DNA of 64,000 nucleotides from Barthelona sp. PAP020 (lineage: Eukaryota > Metamonada: BaSk clade). Position 1 is the stretch's first letter. Each line of letters starts with the position of its first letter. Location: positions 1 to 64,000 of the forward strand of contig JARQWU010000029.1 in the NCBI GenBank assembly GCA_040182905.1, given 5' to 3'. A model generated the notes under the pieces. The model was not told the DNA's origin, made no database searches, and saw only the letters and a program-made list of their open reading frames with translations. This document shows, one piece after another, positions 50,613 through 60,692 of the stretch. The translations under genes were made by a program, and so were the position numbers.

Positions 50613-52472
50613 ATGAGCAGACCTTTAACTGCTCCTCCGAAATCATTGAAAAAATCACAACAAACTATATATGTTGCTGTACGGTATTTTTAATTATTTT
50701 TTTAATAATATCTAATATTTAGTGTTCGACCTGCAAATGAACAAGAAATCAATGGGAATTATCGAAATATTGTTTCAATTTTAGATGATAAAGTTTTATG
50801 TTTTGATCCACCACCTCTACCGGAATTTACTCGACCTTTAACTGCTCAACCAACCAAAATTAGAAGGAGAGGGAGTAGTAATTTACCTAAAAATGAATCA
50901 AAACGAGCTAAGGATATAAAATTCATGTTTGATTCAGTTATGGATACAGATACAGACCAAAGAACTGTTTACGAAAATACAGCGAAAAAATTAATTGAAG
51001 CTGTTTTATCTGGACATAATGGTACCATGTTTGCCTATGGAAGTACTGGATCAGGAAAAACGACAACAATGCTTGGAAATGACATTTGTGGGCCAGGTGT
51101 TATGGTTTATGCCATGGAAGATCTGTTTGCTTCAATGAGAGAGCAGAATGACAGATATGAGTTCAATGTTAAATTATCATACTTAGAAATATATAATGAG
51201 ACGATTAAAGATTTGCTTGATCCTAAGAGTAAAAAAGTATGCTCTTTGCGTGAAACTCCTGATGGAGAGATGATAATTTCCAATTTAGTTCAAGTTGAGT
51301 TGGAAGATTGTGCTAACGTGTTTCATTATTTAAAAAAGGGAAATGCGCATCGTAGTCAATCTGCCACTGAAGCAAACAAGACCTCAAGTAGATCACATGC
51401 AGTTTTGCAAGTATTCATTGAGAGGAAAACAATTGGAGCGCCTGATGATGTTGTTTACTCCAAACTGTCGTTGGTTGATCTAGCTGGATCGGAGCGTGCT
51501 GCCCGAACAAAGAATCAAGGTGTTAGACTCATGGAAGGTGCTAATATCAATAGATCTTTGTTAGCTTTGGGAAATTGTATAAATGCTTTAACCATGGGAA
51601 AAAAGAAACAGTTCATTCCCTACAGAAATTCTAAGTTAACGAGATTATTGAAGGACTCATTGGGAGGCAATTGTAAAACGATTATGATCGCAAATATATC
51701 TCCATCTGCTTATTCTTATGATGATATTTATAACACGTTGAAGTACGCATCACGAGCTAAACATATTACAGTTGAAGTATCTCAAAACAGACAAAGAACT
51801 TCAGATCATCTTAGTCAATACACAACAATCATTGCAGAGCAAAAGAAACAAATCAAAGAATTGAACGAAAAATTGGAGCAGTACGAACGTTTACTAAAAT
51901 TGGAACAGAATGACAGAGCTCGAAATGTATCTTCATCACAACAAGAGGATTTGATTATGAACATGTTTGAACTTTTGAAACAACAACAAGATGTATTAAA
52001 AACTAATCATTTACTGACAGATAACATGAGTAGTCGTTATGATTCTTTTGAAAATAGTTGGGAAAATTCAACATTTGATGAATATGAAATAGAAGAAATT
52101 CCTCCAAAGAAAGCTTTGATGAATTCTCCAAACATTCATACTCCTGGACGTCCTGGTACTTCAATGTTCAGTAAAAGGCCAAGAACTCCCAGACTTGTTA
52201 CTAAAACTCCTTGTTCTCCACATTTATTGACTCCTGTTTCAACTCAAAAGTATGTTGTGGAAAATTTATTGGATAAGAATAAACATTGTCAAAAGATTGG
52301 ATTAGATACGTTAAGGAAGAATTTTAAGGAATTAAGTTCCATGTATCTATCTGGGATTGGTTCACCCCAAAAACTTCTTTTAAATGATCAGCCTATAAAA
52401 AAACCTCCAAGAAAAGAGGAATCAAAAGGGTTATTTGTTCGTTTTAATGAAAAAGATGGTGAAATATTTTAG
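50613..52472 (+). CDS. Kinesin-8-type motor protein, two exons
   Basis: Exons 50613-50683 and 50723-52472 join to a 606-residue protein; splicing restores VAVRVRPANEQ, the classic first strand of a kinesin motor. The P-loop is YGSTGSGKT (about 129-137), switch I SSRSH (about 245-249), switch II DLAGSE (about 276-281), then GANINRSLLALGNCINAL and PYRNSKLTRLLKDSLGGN. The text RSLLALGNCINAL and MVYAMEDLF fit kinesin-8 (Kip3/KIF18), whose members walk to plus ends and shorten microtubules in mitosis and cilia. A short coiled coil (about 370-400) follows the neck. The C-terminal tail is rich in TP and SP sites (TPGRPGTS, TPRLVTKTP), likely CDK-type targets. All catalytic motifs are intact, in contrast to the kinesin-like gene at 60693. 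Confidence 0.9.
50684..50722 (+). other. 39-nt spliceosomal intron in the kinesin-8 gene
   Basis: Starts GTATTT and ends TCTAATATTTAG. Without removal, the frame stops at a TAA nine bases after the 5' splice site. The branch-like TCTAAT lies directly against the AG, so branch point and 3' splice site form one 12-nt block. It is the only intron I could support in the window. Confidence 0.88.
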
Positions 52473-52806
52473 TCAAAGATTCATGTGACTTGTTTTGTAA
52501 ATTACTCTTAAACAAGACTTTTTTAATACCTCATTGTTATTTTTTGTATGTTTAACAACTTTGTAATATTAAATTTTGCTCTTTTCAGAATTTTGTTGTA
52601 TATATAAACAGTTTTTTTAGGTTTTTTTCTTTTTAACTGAATATTGAATTATTTTTTTATTTAAATACACAGAGTTTGAATCAAAACCTTTGAAAATTGA
52701 ATGTTTCATCACAATTTTTGTTTTCTTTTCACAACCAACCGTGTATTGTTGTTTTATTTAAGCAAATATGTGCATATTAAATAAAAATAAAAACAAACAA
52801 TCAAAT
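52473..52806. other. Intergenic region between convergent genes
   Basis: 334 T-rich bases between the kinesin-8 gene and the convergent coiled-coil gene. No gene or RNA was seen. Confidence 0.5.
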
Positions 52807-53406
52807 TTACAAGTCTTTTTTAATAATCACTTTGTCAAAGTCCTCAATTTTTTTCAAAATAGTGTTTGTTTCCTTTTCCAAAAAAGAAACCTGTTCATTA
52901 CTTTTGGAAATAAATGAATCAAGCTTTTCATTATCAATTAACCCTTCCACATCAATCTCTTCTTTGTTACCCTTTTCTACAATCAAATCTTCTTCTTTCA
53001 TCTCCATATCAACATCATTATTTGGTTCTCTTTTTAAAGAATTAGAAAAGCTTTTTGAAATTTCTTTTGCTATATTCAAATGATCTCTTAATTTTTTTTG
53101 TTGAAGCTCTAAATTTTGAATTGAAGTATTATATGAAGGCATTTTAAACTCATATTTTTCAATATTTCCAAATTTTTCCAAACAATCATTCATAAAACGT
53201 GTCCATTTTTTTTTAAAGTTGCGACTTTGTTCTTTTGATAAAATTTTATTATCCTTAGCCTCTTTAGCTCTAATATTATACCCATCTTTCATTATCTTTG
53301 CTATATTTTCAATAAGTTCTATGTAATCTTCTTCGGAAAGTGGAATAATCATTTCAACATCACTAACATCACTAATATCACTAATATCACTAATATAGCT
53401 GCTCAT
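52807..53406 (-). CDS. Small acidic coiled-coil protein, unknown function
   Basis: A 199-residue protein. The first 20 residues are a short Ser/Asp/Ile repeat (SDISDISDVSDV). Residues 25-80 are helical and basic (KKKWTRFMNDCLEKFG). Two likely coiled coils follow, near 95-125 and 165-195. Between them is an acidic Glu-rich linker (KEEDLIVEKGNKEEID). There is no membrane span or signal. The size and coiled-coil layout would fit small kinetochore or tethering subunits, but nothing specific supports that. Start ATG at 53404-53406, first in frame. I do not recognise the family. Confidence 0.58.
   Translation of the reverse strand: MSSYISDISDISDVSDVEMIIPLSEEDYIELIENIAKIMKDGYNIRAKEAKDNKILSKEQSRNFKKKWTRFMNDCLEKFGNIEKYEFKMPSYNTSIQNLELQQKKLRDHLNIAKEISKSFSNSLKREPNNDVDMEMKEEDLIVEKGNKEEIDVEGLIDNEKLDSFISKSNEQVSFLEKETNTILKKIEDFDKVIIKKDL
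53356..53397 (-). repeat. 9-bp tandem repeat encoding Ser-Asp-Ile/Val
   Basis: About four to five copies of a 9-base unit at the 5' end of the coiled-coil gene. The unit encodes three residues (SDI or SDV), so copy change keeps the frame. It probably arose by slippage. Confidence 0.7.
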
Positions 53407-53710
53407 TTTCTATTTAAACCATAAAACGCAAAAAAAACAATTCTTCAAAACGCCTTCTCCAAACCACGTTCGTTCTTCAATTTCTCTTTGTCGCAATATT
53501 TCTCTTTCAAATGATATTGTGATTGATTATAAACTATTTCTTTACTGATTTATAAAAAAGAACACTATATAACGAAAAAAACAATTTAATTTAATTTATT
53601 TAATAATAGACTAAAATATAAGGTAAAATATTGTCTTAATTTAAAAAATATATTTTGATTGAACATCTTTAAAAAATCTCAACAAATTTTAAAACAACTT
53701 TTCAAACAGA
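53407..53710. other. Intergenic region
   Basis: 304 AT-rich bases between two minus-strand genes, holding the 3' end of MRD1 and the promoter of the coiled-coil gene. No RNA gene or repeat was recognised. Confidence 0.5.
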
Positions 53711-55873
53711 CTAAGTTTCAGCGTAATCGACAATTAATCGTCTATTCAGCAATCGAGTTGATTGTAAAGCTATTCTAGCTTGTTCAGCTTCATCTTTGGT
53801 TAAAAATTCTGCAAAAGCAATACCACGAGAAGTGCCATCGAATTTCTTCGGAATTCGAAGAGTTTTTAATTCACCATACGAGCTCAAAATCATTTGTAAA
53901 TCTTTCTTTGTGGCTTCAAATGGTACATTCTTAATGATTAATTTTTTCGTGGCAGCAACATTATCAGTTAGAGATGATGAAGAAGTAGATTCAGGATTTG
54001 CTTGACCAGAAGGACTAGACATGGTTAATTGAATGGCTCTTCCTTCAATTTCAACACCATCAAAGATACGCAAAGCCGATTGAGCATCCTCTGCAGTTGC
54101 AAATTCAACAAAAGCAAAACCTCTTGTTTGTCCATTTGGTTTTCTTGGAACAGTAACATACTTGACTTTGAATTTTTGTTCGAATACTTCTCTAATATAT
54201 TGGTCTGTTGCATCCTTGGAAATACCTTTAATATGAATGGTTTTAGACTTATTCAACAATGAAGTAGAATCAACCTTTTTATTTTCAACAATGTTGATAT
54301 TTTTAGATCTAATATCATCATTCTTAGGCAAGCTGAAAACGTTTTCGGGTGCGTATTGAATGAATAATGGTTGATCGTAATAGTCAACATATGCTAAACG
54401 TCTAAAACAACTTTTAGCGGCATTTTCATGAGAAAATTGAACGATAGCGATTGAATTATGTGGAGATAAAATTAGTTTTAAGATATCACCAAAAGGAGAA
54501 AATTTTTCTCGTAAATTTCCTTCAGTTACCAAATGGGATAAATTTTTGATAATTAAAGTTGTTTTAGACAAAGGTATTCTATTCAAAGTGTTTCTATTTT
54601 TAGCTTTTTCTTCATAATATTCTTCAAAACTCTTTAAATTAACACCATTTTTCCGTAAATATTCTTTAACACTTCTAATTTCTTCAGTTTCTATTAATGC
54701 TGCCCTAACAGCAATGCTATCATCATTCACATCAAGAATATCAGATTTTTCAACAGATAATTCTTTTGCTGCAGCACTAATAGCTGTATCAAGACGAATG
54801 AAAAAAGCATTCCAATTGTATGAATTTTCAGCAGATTTTTGTAATTGCTGTAATTTCATAGTCTTATATCCCATAGATTCAACTTTTTTATTAACTTTTG
54901 CATTAGTGACAGTTTTTTCATTATCGTATGCAGGTAAAATATGGAGATTTCTTCCTAAAAATGTTATTCCGTCATTTTGTTTGAAAAAATTTAAAGCATC
55001 TAATGGATTGACAAATTTAACGTAACATGTACCAACTGGTTTGTTTGTTAATTTATCTAAAGGTAAATGAATCTCTTCAATTTCTCCGTAAGGACTGACT
55101 AATTTGCTAATATCATCATTTTTAACAAAAAAGGTTAGATTTCTCATAAAAACCCGACCAGTTTTTCGAACTAACGCGTCACCTTCTTTTGCGGAAATTT
55201 CTTTAAAATTCGCTTCAGACCTAGGTGCTCTTTGTCCTCTTTTTAATTTTGTTTTTTGTTTTGATTTGACTTCATCCTTTTCTTTTGTTTGCTTTTTTTC
55301 TTCTTCTTTTTCTTCTTCTAATTCAGGTTCCCTTTTTTTCACTTCATCTAAATTCATTGAAGATTCAACAAGTCCATCTTCCCAACGCCTATCATTCTCA
55401 GATACTGCTGAAATAAATTCATTCACAGATATGGCTGAGCTTTGCTTCGTTTCATCAATCAAAACACCTTTAGATCTTAAAATATCTTCCCATTGCTCCT
55501 TTTTCTTTTTGTCTCTTTCTTCTTTTCTTTGTTCCTTTAATTTATCCTGTAATTCTTTGTTTTGATTTAAAAAAGCAGTAGATCCAGGAGTATATCGAGA
55601 CCAACCACGGGGCAAATTAGGATCATCTCTTTGATATGCATATTCAACAGCCAATTCTGTTCTGTCATAATATGCACGATGAAAATTATCAATAAATTGT
55701 TTTGCATCTTCTTCAGAATAAAAACCAACAAAACAAAATCTTCTTGAAGCTCCATTTGCAGAACGAACCAATCTTAAATCAGTAATATTATTAACATCCT
55801 TCAAAAACTTTCGTATTGATTCTTCTGTTGCATATTTTGGTAAATTTTTAATGATAACACGACTTGAAGACAT
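53711..55873 (-). CDS. MRD1: Pre-rRNA processing factor MRD1/RBM19, five RRMs
   Basis: In the known family, this nucleolar protein binds pre-rRNA and U3 snoRNA in the small-subunit processome and is needed for 18S rRNA release. The 720-residue protein has five RNA recognition motifs. RRM1 is at residues 3-75 (VIIKNLPKYAT), followed by a long Glu/Lys-rich linker. RRM2 is at about 234-312 (GRVFMRNLTFF), RRM3 at about 436-505 (TTLIIKNLSHL), RRM4 at about 542-620 (KTIHIKGIS, with RGFAFVEF) and RRM5 at about 639-718 (KKLIIKNVPF, with RGIAFAEF). Five RRMs with an N-terminal one separated by a charged linker is the yeast Mrd1 layout; animal RBM19 has six. RRM3 lacks the usual aromatic RNP1 (SIAIVQFSH) and is the most degenerate. 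Start ATG at 55871-55873. Confidence 0.9.
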   Translation of the reverse strand: MSSSRVIIKNLPKYATEESIRKFLKDVNNITDLRLVRSANGASRRFCFVGFYSEEDAKQFIDNFHRAYYDRTELAVEYAYQRDDPNLPRGWSRYTPGSTAFLNQNKELQDKLKEQRKEERDKKKKEQWEDILRSKGVLIDETKQSSAISVNEFISAVSENDRRWEDGLVESSMNLDEVKKREPELEEEKEEEKKQTKEKDEVKSKQKTKLKRGQRAPRSEANFKEISAKEGDALVRKTGRVFMRNLTFFVKNDDISKLVSPYGEIEEIHLPLDKLTNKPVGTCYVKFVNPLDALNFFKQNDGITFLGRNLHILPAYDNEKTVTNAKVNKKVESMGYKTMKLQQLQKSAENSYNWNAFFIRLDTAISAAAKELSVEKSDILDVNDDSIAVRAALIETEEIRSVKEYLRKNGVNLKSFEEYYEEKAKNRNTLNRIPLSKTTLIIKNLSHLVTEGNLREKFSPFGDILKLILSPHNSIAIVQFSHENAAKSCFRRLAYVDYYDQPLFIQYAPENVFSLPKNDDIRSKNINIVENKKVDSTSLLNKSKTIHIKGISKDATDQYIREVFEQKFKVKYVTVPRKPNGQTRGFAFVEFATAEDAQSALRIFDGVEIEGRAIQLTMSSPSGQANPESTSSSSLTDNVAATKKLIIKNVPFEATKKDLQMILSSYGELKTLRIPKKFDGTSRGIAFAEFLTKDEAEQARIALQSTRLLNRRLIVDYAET

Positions 55874-56074
55874 CTATGATTTGTTGAAAAATAATAATTG
55901 AAATAAATTTTTTTTGAAGAATTTTTTTCTCACTTTCAATTATTTGATTCATCATACGAATATTTAATAATAAACTCATTTATTTAAAAGAAAAATAATC
56001 AAATGATAAATGTTCAACAATGCAGAATGAACTTTTTTGAATAAGTATACTGTCTTTATCGATAATAATAATAT

Positions 56075-57265
56075 ATGATGAGCAAAAACAAATTAATTAG
56101 TAATTTTTCACGAATACCTGAATTTAGTTCTTACATTCAATGTAAAATGACAAAAGAACCCGTTGAATGGATAATTAGATTTGATGAAAGAACATGTATT
56201 ATCAAAACATGTGATAGTTTACATTTAAAAACAAAATTCATTGAAGAAATACCATTATTTATGCAAATTGCTTATTATATTGAAAAAAATTCGGAACAAA
56301 CCAATTTAAAGGCAATTGAATTAATAAAACAAGACATTGAAGGAAAAAGTTACAAAGATCCAAATGCGAGATTGTATAATCCTTTGAATAATAATCATAA
56401 TTTCCCGTTTAAAGGTTTTACATTATTTTTGTTGAGTGTATATGTTAATAATGAGCCATTAACTTCATATATTTTGAAAAAGAATCTTAGTTGTTGCATG
56501 CAAATGACTCAATATCATCAAGCTATTGAACAAGGTGAAAGTATTCAGGCTACACAACTAACTGGCTTACAATTAGCTTGTAAAAATGGTTTTTTTTCCA
56601 TAGTAAAGATTATTTTATGCACTATTTCACAACCAAAATTGATTAGTCATCTTATTAACTATCAAGCGAAACCAACTGGTGACACAGCTTTGATGATTAC
56701 TATTGAGACTATTAGACAACCTTTAATTGAGCCAATAAATGAAACTCGAAAAAAAGGATACAAAATTTTGGAATATTTGGTTGACAATAACGTTGACCTT
56801 TTTCAAAGTACATTCACAGAGCAATGGAATGTTTTGCATCGTCTATTTTACAACATTGAAGGCGTTAATAGAAAAGTCTTATTGATAGAAATTGCCAAGG
56901 CATTTTTTCAATATATTCTCACACATTATAAGAATGAAGGTTATTCAATCATCAAACGTTTAATATTGCAAGTAGATAAAGATGGCGAAACACCATTTCA
57001 CTACATTTGTAACGATCAATCGGATCCTCACCTAATCCAATTGTTATACCTATACAGTGGCAAAGAAGGTCTGATGAAAATCAGAAGTGCAGATTCTGAG
57101 TATTTAGAAATGTGCAAAAAAACGCCAATACAGTTGCTATTTCAATGTAATCAGGGATTTTTTATTGAAACAAAGATATTGTTATTGTCTGAAAAACCGT
57201 TTTTAGGTGAATCATTGAAGGAGCAAGATTTCAATCCTGGAATTGATGATATTTTTGACGTTTGA
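56075..57265 (+). CDS. Ankyrin-repeat-like protein, unknown role
   Basis: A 396-residue protein. After about 60 residues of a non-repeat start, it shows degenerate ankyrin-like helix pairs: GLQLACKNGFFSIVKIIL (about residue 165), GDTALMITI (about 205), a pattern with WNVLHRLFYN (about 250), and DGETPFHYICNDQSDPHLIQLL (about 305). The style of these repeats and the flanking text resemble the ankyrin part of the giant 4464-residue gene at 12-26 kb, so it may be a small relative. No kinase part, signal or membrane span is present. Two ATGs lie at the start (56075 and 56078); the first was used. Binding partner unknown. Confidence 0.65.
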   Translation: MMSKNKLISNFSRIPEFSSYIQCKMTKEPVEWIIRFDERTCIIKTCDSLHLKTKFIEEIPLFMQIAYYIEKNSEQTNLKAIELIKQDIEGKSYKDPNARLYNPLNNNHNFPFKGFTLFLLSVYVNNEPLTSYILKKNLSCCMQMTQYHQAIEQGESIQATQLTGLQLACKNGFFSIVKIILCTISQPKLISHLINYQAKPTGDTALMITIETIRQPLIEPINETRKKGYKILEYLVDNNVDLFQSTFTEQWNVLHRLFYNIEGVNRKVLLIEIAKAFFQYILTHYKNEGYSIIKRLILQVDKDGETPFHYICNDQSDPHLIQLLYLYSGKEGLMKIRSADSEYLEMCKKTPIQLLFQCNQGFFIETKILLLSEKPFLGESLKEQDFNPGIDDIFDV

Positions 57266-57718
57266 TTCTCAAAGTATTTTAATAATTGCAATAGTAATTG
57301 CATATATTAACATGTATATATATGATGATGTTAACTTCGAACAAAATTGTTGTTAGACAAATCTGTTTTTTGATCTGTAATTTTTATTCCTTTAATCAAA
57401 GCAAAAATCAAGATCAAGAATTTAAAACCAATAAATTATTTGTTCCCAAATTGTTTTCAGTAATTTAGCATGAGATTACCAAAAAACAATTTATTTGTAA
57501 ACTTTTAGTTTGAAATTTATTTGTTTTTTTTTTTTAAGAATAAATTTTCAGGTTTTGCCAATTGAAAAATTAAAATACTAAAACAAAAATATTGTTTTAA
57601 CATCAAATTTGTTCATTACAATTTGAAGGTGTGTTATGTGAATAAAATATAAACAATTAAATAATTCTATTCATTAGAAAAAAAAAAAAAATAGTGTGTT
57701 TTATTTTTCATGTGACGA
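57266..57718. other. Intergenic region
   Basis: 453 AT-rich bases between two plus-strand genes, with a T-run at 57524-57535 and an A-run near 57679-57690. No gene, RNA or ordered repeat was recognised. Confidence 0.5.
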
Positions 57719-58396
57719 ATGCAGAATGTGAATTCAAACTCAATTAGTTGGACAATTGACTTTTCAAATGGAAGTGGTAGCAACAAAAAAAGGAAAATAA
57801 AGCCAAGATCGAAAGTTAGAAAAGAAATGGACTTCAATGAAAATGATATGAAAGAAGTCAAAGATTGGCTTGATTCTATTATTATTTGTGTTGCAAATCA
57901 AGTTGTAATACAAGATAATATTGATGTTCTTGAAGATATAGAATCATTTCGGTCTAAAACAAACCTTTCTCAATTATTAAACAACAATGATATTTTTTCT
58001 TCAAAATCTACATTCAACAATTCTTCCATTGATTTCACGAATTTTATTCCTAATCCACTGTTAAACAATGATACTATCAATTACCCTTTTTCTCCTCCTT
58101 TACAATTTGAATTTTTTGATAAAATGAATATGTTAACGAAAAAAATGGAAGAATCAGCAAAAATGTGCAAACAGAAATTTTCTCAATATCCAATATATAT
58201 GCCTGCAAATGGTGAATTTCATCTTCAACATTTTTTTGAAGAATTTTCGTCCGTTGACAATTCTTTACCTCCTTTAATTCGCCCCACATCTGGATTTTCT
58301 TGTTGCTCTAATTCTTCAATAACATCAATAAGTTCCAAATCATCTTCAAAAACTTCACAATCTTCAAAAAAGAGAAAGAAAAAATCAAAATCATAA
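57719..58396 (+). CDS. Ser/Asn-rich nuclear-type protein, unknown function
   Basis: A 225-residue protein without a recognised domain. It has two basic clusters typical of nuclear localisation signals: KKRKIKPRSKVRK near residues 22-34, and KKRKKKSKS at the very end after a long Ser-rich stretch. A short helical segment (about 40-65, MKEVKDWLDSIIICVANQV) is the most ordered-looking part. The centre is Asn/Ser/Pro-rich and probably disordered. There is no signal peptide or membrane span. The start codon is the ATG at 57719. It could be a small transcription or chromatin factor; this is inference from charge alone. Confidence 0.5.
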   Translation: MQNVNSNSISWTIDFSNGSGSNKKRKIKPRSKVRKEMDFNENDMKEVKDWLDSIIICVANQVVIQDNIDVLEDIESFRSKTNLSQLLNNNDIFSSKSTFNNSSIDFTNFIPNPLLNNDTINYPFSPPLQFEFFDKMNMLTKKMEESAKMCKQKFSQYPIYMPANGEFHLQHFFEEFSSVDNSLPPLIRPTSGFSCCSNSSITSISSKSSSKTSQSSKKRKKKSKS

Positions 58397-58720
58397 ATTG
58401 TTTGAATGCTTATTGTTTTGTTATCCTTTCAGCCTTATTTTGTAATTTTTGTTTTATTATTCAAATTTTGCTGTTCAAAAAGAGTTTATATGAATTCTTC
58501 AAATAATGAAGAATGTTTAGTGGATTATTTTTGTTACAACAAATCAAATAACAAAAGTGACAAGACATTTTTCAATCATCTTTTTTGTCAGTCACCTGTT
58601 TCATAATTACGTTCTATTTATAATTGATAAAATTAATACGCAAATTTATTATTTTTTTAAGTGATAGAACGCCAGACCTAAAATAATTTTTACCTTTTTA
58701 TTTGAATTTATTGCTTAATT
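58397..58720. other. Intergenic region with one doubtful short open frame
   Basis: 324 bases upstream of the PKA gene. A 66-codon frame from 58406 begins with ATG and has a hydrophobic start and several cysteines, so a small secreted protein is conceivable. It has no recognisable motif and is not called. Confidence 0.4.
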
Positions 58721-59851
58721 ATGCCATTAAAACATCCACGTGCAAATAGAAAAGTTGGTACACCTACATCACCGCAAAAAAGTTCAGCTTTTAACCCTCG
58801 TGGTCCAAATTCCAGAACTGTAACCCCTAGTTCATCTGCACAAATGTTAAATCGTTCACGATCTTTAAATCACACAATAGGAGTAACTGACAGAAATAAT
58901 GACAGAGCTTATGAAACTGATGATTTGGTTTTTGTGCGTACTATTGGAACTGGAACTTTTGGACGTGTACAATTGTGTTATCATCCTGATACCAAGGAAT
59001 ATTTTGCTCTTAAAATATTAAAGAAATCTAAAATTGCAAAGTTGCAACAAATTCAGCATGTAAAAGCTGAAAAGTCAATTTTGACAAGGGTTAATCACCC
59101 ATTTATAGTTAATTTAGTTCATAGTTATCAAAATGAACAAAATCTGTATATGTTATTAGAATTTGTGAATGGTGGTGAATTATTTGCCCATTTACGGAGA
59201 GCTGAACGATTTCCTGTCGAAACAGCACAATTTTATGCTGCTGAAATAGTTTTAGCCCTCGAATATTTGCATAGCATGAAAATAGTCTATCGTGATTTGA
59301 AACCTGAAAATCTATTGTTGGACAAGCAAGGACATATGAAAATTTGTGATTTTGGTTTTGCTAAAGTTGTTGAGGAACATACGTACACTCTTTGTGGTAC
59401 AGTAGAATATTTGGCTCCTGAAATTATTTTGAACAAAGGTCACAATGCAGCAGTTGATTGGTGGGCTTTAGGTATTTTGATTTTCGAAATGTTGGCTGGA
59501 TATCCCCCATTCTATGATGAGAATCCTTTTGTTGTCAGTGAGAAAATTTTATCTGGCAAAGTTTATTGGCCAAGGCATATGGATCCCACATCTCGAGATT
59601 TAATTAAAAGATTGTTAACAAGAGATCGTTCCAAAAGATTTGGTAATTTGAGAGGAGGAGCTGAAGACATCAAAAGACATCGTTTCTTCCGTGATATTGA
59701 CTGGAATGCTTTGTATCATCGAAGGGTAGATCCACCAATTAAACCTAATGTTAATGCTGATGGAGATGATAGTCAATATGATCAATATCCTGATTCTGAT
59801 GAAGAAGATGAATTTACTGATTATGATAAGACCGTGTTTGATGATTTCTAA
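58721..59851 (+). CDS. cAMP-dependent protein kinase catalytic subunit (AGC family)
   Basis: A 376-residue kinase closest to PKA-C. A 65-residue Ser/Pro/Arg-rich N-terminal extension precedes the fold. Catalytic motifs are complete: glycine loop GTGTFG (76-81), Lys98, Glu117, YRDLKPEN (190-197), D210FG, activation-loop Thr223 in TYTLCGT, and APE (232-234). The C-terminal AGC tail has DWNALYHRRVDPPIKP, an acidic stretch, and ends FDDF, which matches the FxxF that docks PDK1 in PKA. The P+1 loop reads GTVEY rather than the usual GTPEY. In known cells it phosphorylates Arg-Arg-x-Ser/Thr targets and is held inactive by a regulatory subunit. The RIIa-type gene at the right edge of the window is not such a subunit (no cyclic-nucleotide domain seen). 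Confidence 0.9.
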   Translation: MPLKHPRANRKVGTPTSPQKSSAFNPRGPNSRTVTPSSSAQMLNRSRSLNHTIGVTDRNNDRAYETDDLVFVRTIGTGTFGRVQLCYHPDTKEYFALKILKKSKIAKLQQIQHVKAEKSILTRVNHPFIVNLVHSYQNEQNLYMLLEFVNGGELFAHLRRAERFPVETAQFYAAEIVLALEYLHSMKIVYRDLKPENLLLDKQGHMKICDFGFAKVVEEHTYTLCGTVEYLAPEIILNKGHNAAVDWWALGILIFEMLAGYPPFYDENPFVVSEKILSGKVYWPRHMDPTSRDLIKRLLTRDRSKRFGNLRGGAEDIKRHRFFRDIDWNALYHRRVDPPIKPNVNADGDDSQYDQYPDSDEEDEFTDYDKTVFDDF

Positions 59852-60010
59852 ATTGTGTTTGTTATTTTTTTGTATGTCAGTGATAGTTTTCAAAATTTTA
59901 GTTTTATTGTTGTGTGTTAGTTTTCTATTCATTGGAGTTTGAGATAAAACAATTTTTTTGTTTCTTTTTTTTTAATTGTGATTAAACCATTTTTTCTTTA
60001 TTAATTGAAT

Positions 60011-60547
60011 ATGGAAGACAAAGTTGACGAAAAAACTGTTAATATACAACAAACAAAGACCGTTCTTTTAACTTTAAATGAAGAATTTTCTTCTCAAATA
60101 AGAAAATCAAAAAATATCAAACAAATCCATACTTTCTCAAATTTAAAAATATTATTTGGATTATTGGCTATTTTTACTGCAGCTCTTTGTTACAAATACA
60201 TTTTTTCATGGCCAGCCGAAAAAAATCAACAACGTGTGTTATGTTGTGTAATTTTTTTTATCTTTACACTTTCATCCGAATTTATAATCAGATTTATTGA
60301 AAAAGACTCTTTTCTGTTTGTGAGTTTGAAGAATAACCAAAAATATTTTATTAAAGGCATTATGAAAAAATATTCAGATGAATACACCCTTAAGTTTTGG
60401 CATAAAAACAAAAAAATAATGTATAATTTTAAGGTTACTGATTTTTTTGATAAGATTCCCGAGAGAAGACAAAGATACAAAATAAATAAAGAAAAGATTT
60501 CTAAACAAATAAAAACAATTTTGATTGAACTTGGAAAAGATGAGTAA
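60011..60547 (+). CDS. SPCS2: Signal peptidase complex subunit 2 (SPCS2/SPC25)
   Basis: A 178-residue ER membrane protein. In the known complex this accessory subunit sits beside the catalytic SEC11 subunit and aids contact with the Sec61 channel. A short cytosolic N-terminus is followed by two hydrophobic segments (about 42-62 and 72-92) separated by a short loop with WP. The C-terminal cytosolic domain carries KDSFLFVSLKNNQ, DEYTLKFWHK and the closing KVTDFFD. All three match the spacing of the SPCS2 family text KSIFLVAHRKDP, DKYTLKLTF and KSIAKFFD. Length is close to the family (about 190-226). The ATG at 60011 was chosen; the longer frame opens with a TTG. Confidence 0.75.
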   Translation: MEDKVDEKTVNIQQTKTVLLTLNEEFSSQIRKSKNIKQIHTFSNLKILFGLLAIFTAALCYKYIFSWPAEKNQQRVLCCVIFFIFTLSSEFIIRFIEKDSFLFVSLKNNQKYFIKGIMKKYSDEYTLKFWHKNKKIMYNFKVTDFFDKIPERRQRYKINKEKISKQIKTILIELGKDE

Positions 60548-60692
60548 AATAAACATTACAAAGATTGAAAAGTTTTTTTTTATTTCCTTTTTAGGAAATA
60601 TTACTTTTATATAATTGGTTTGAATTGAAACACTGTGGTTATTTTAGAAAACTTCGTAAAATCTATAAAAAAAATTTTTTTCTATCCTATTC

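Noticed and set aside
58406-58606. 66-codon frame with hydrophobic start and several cysteines
   Set aside because: A small secreted protein is possible, but there is no motif, and its size is within chance for this base composition.
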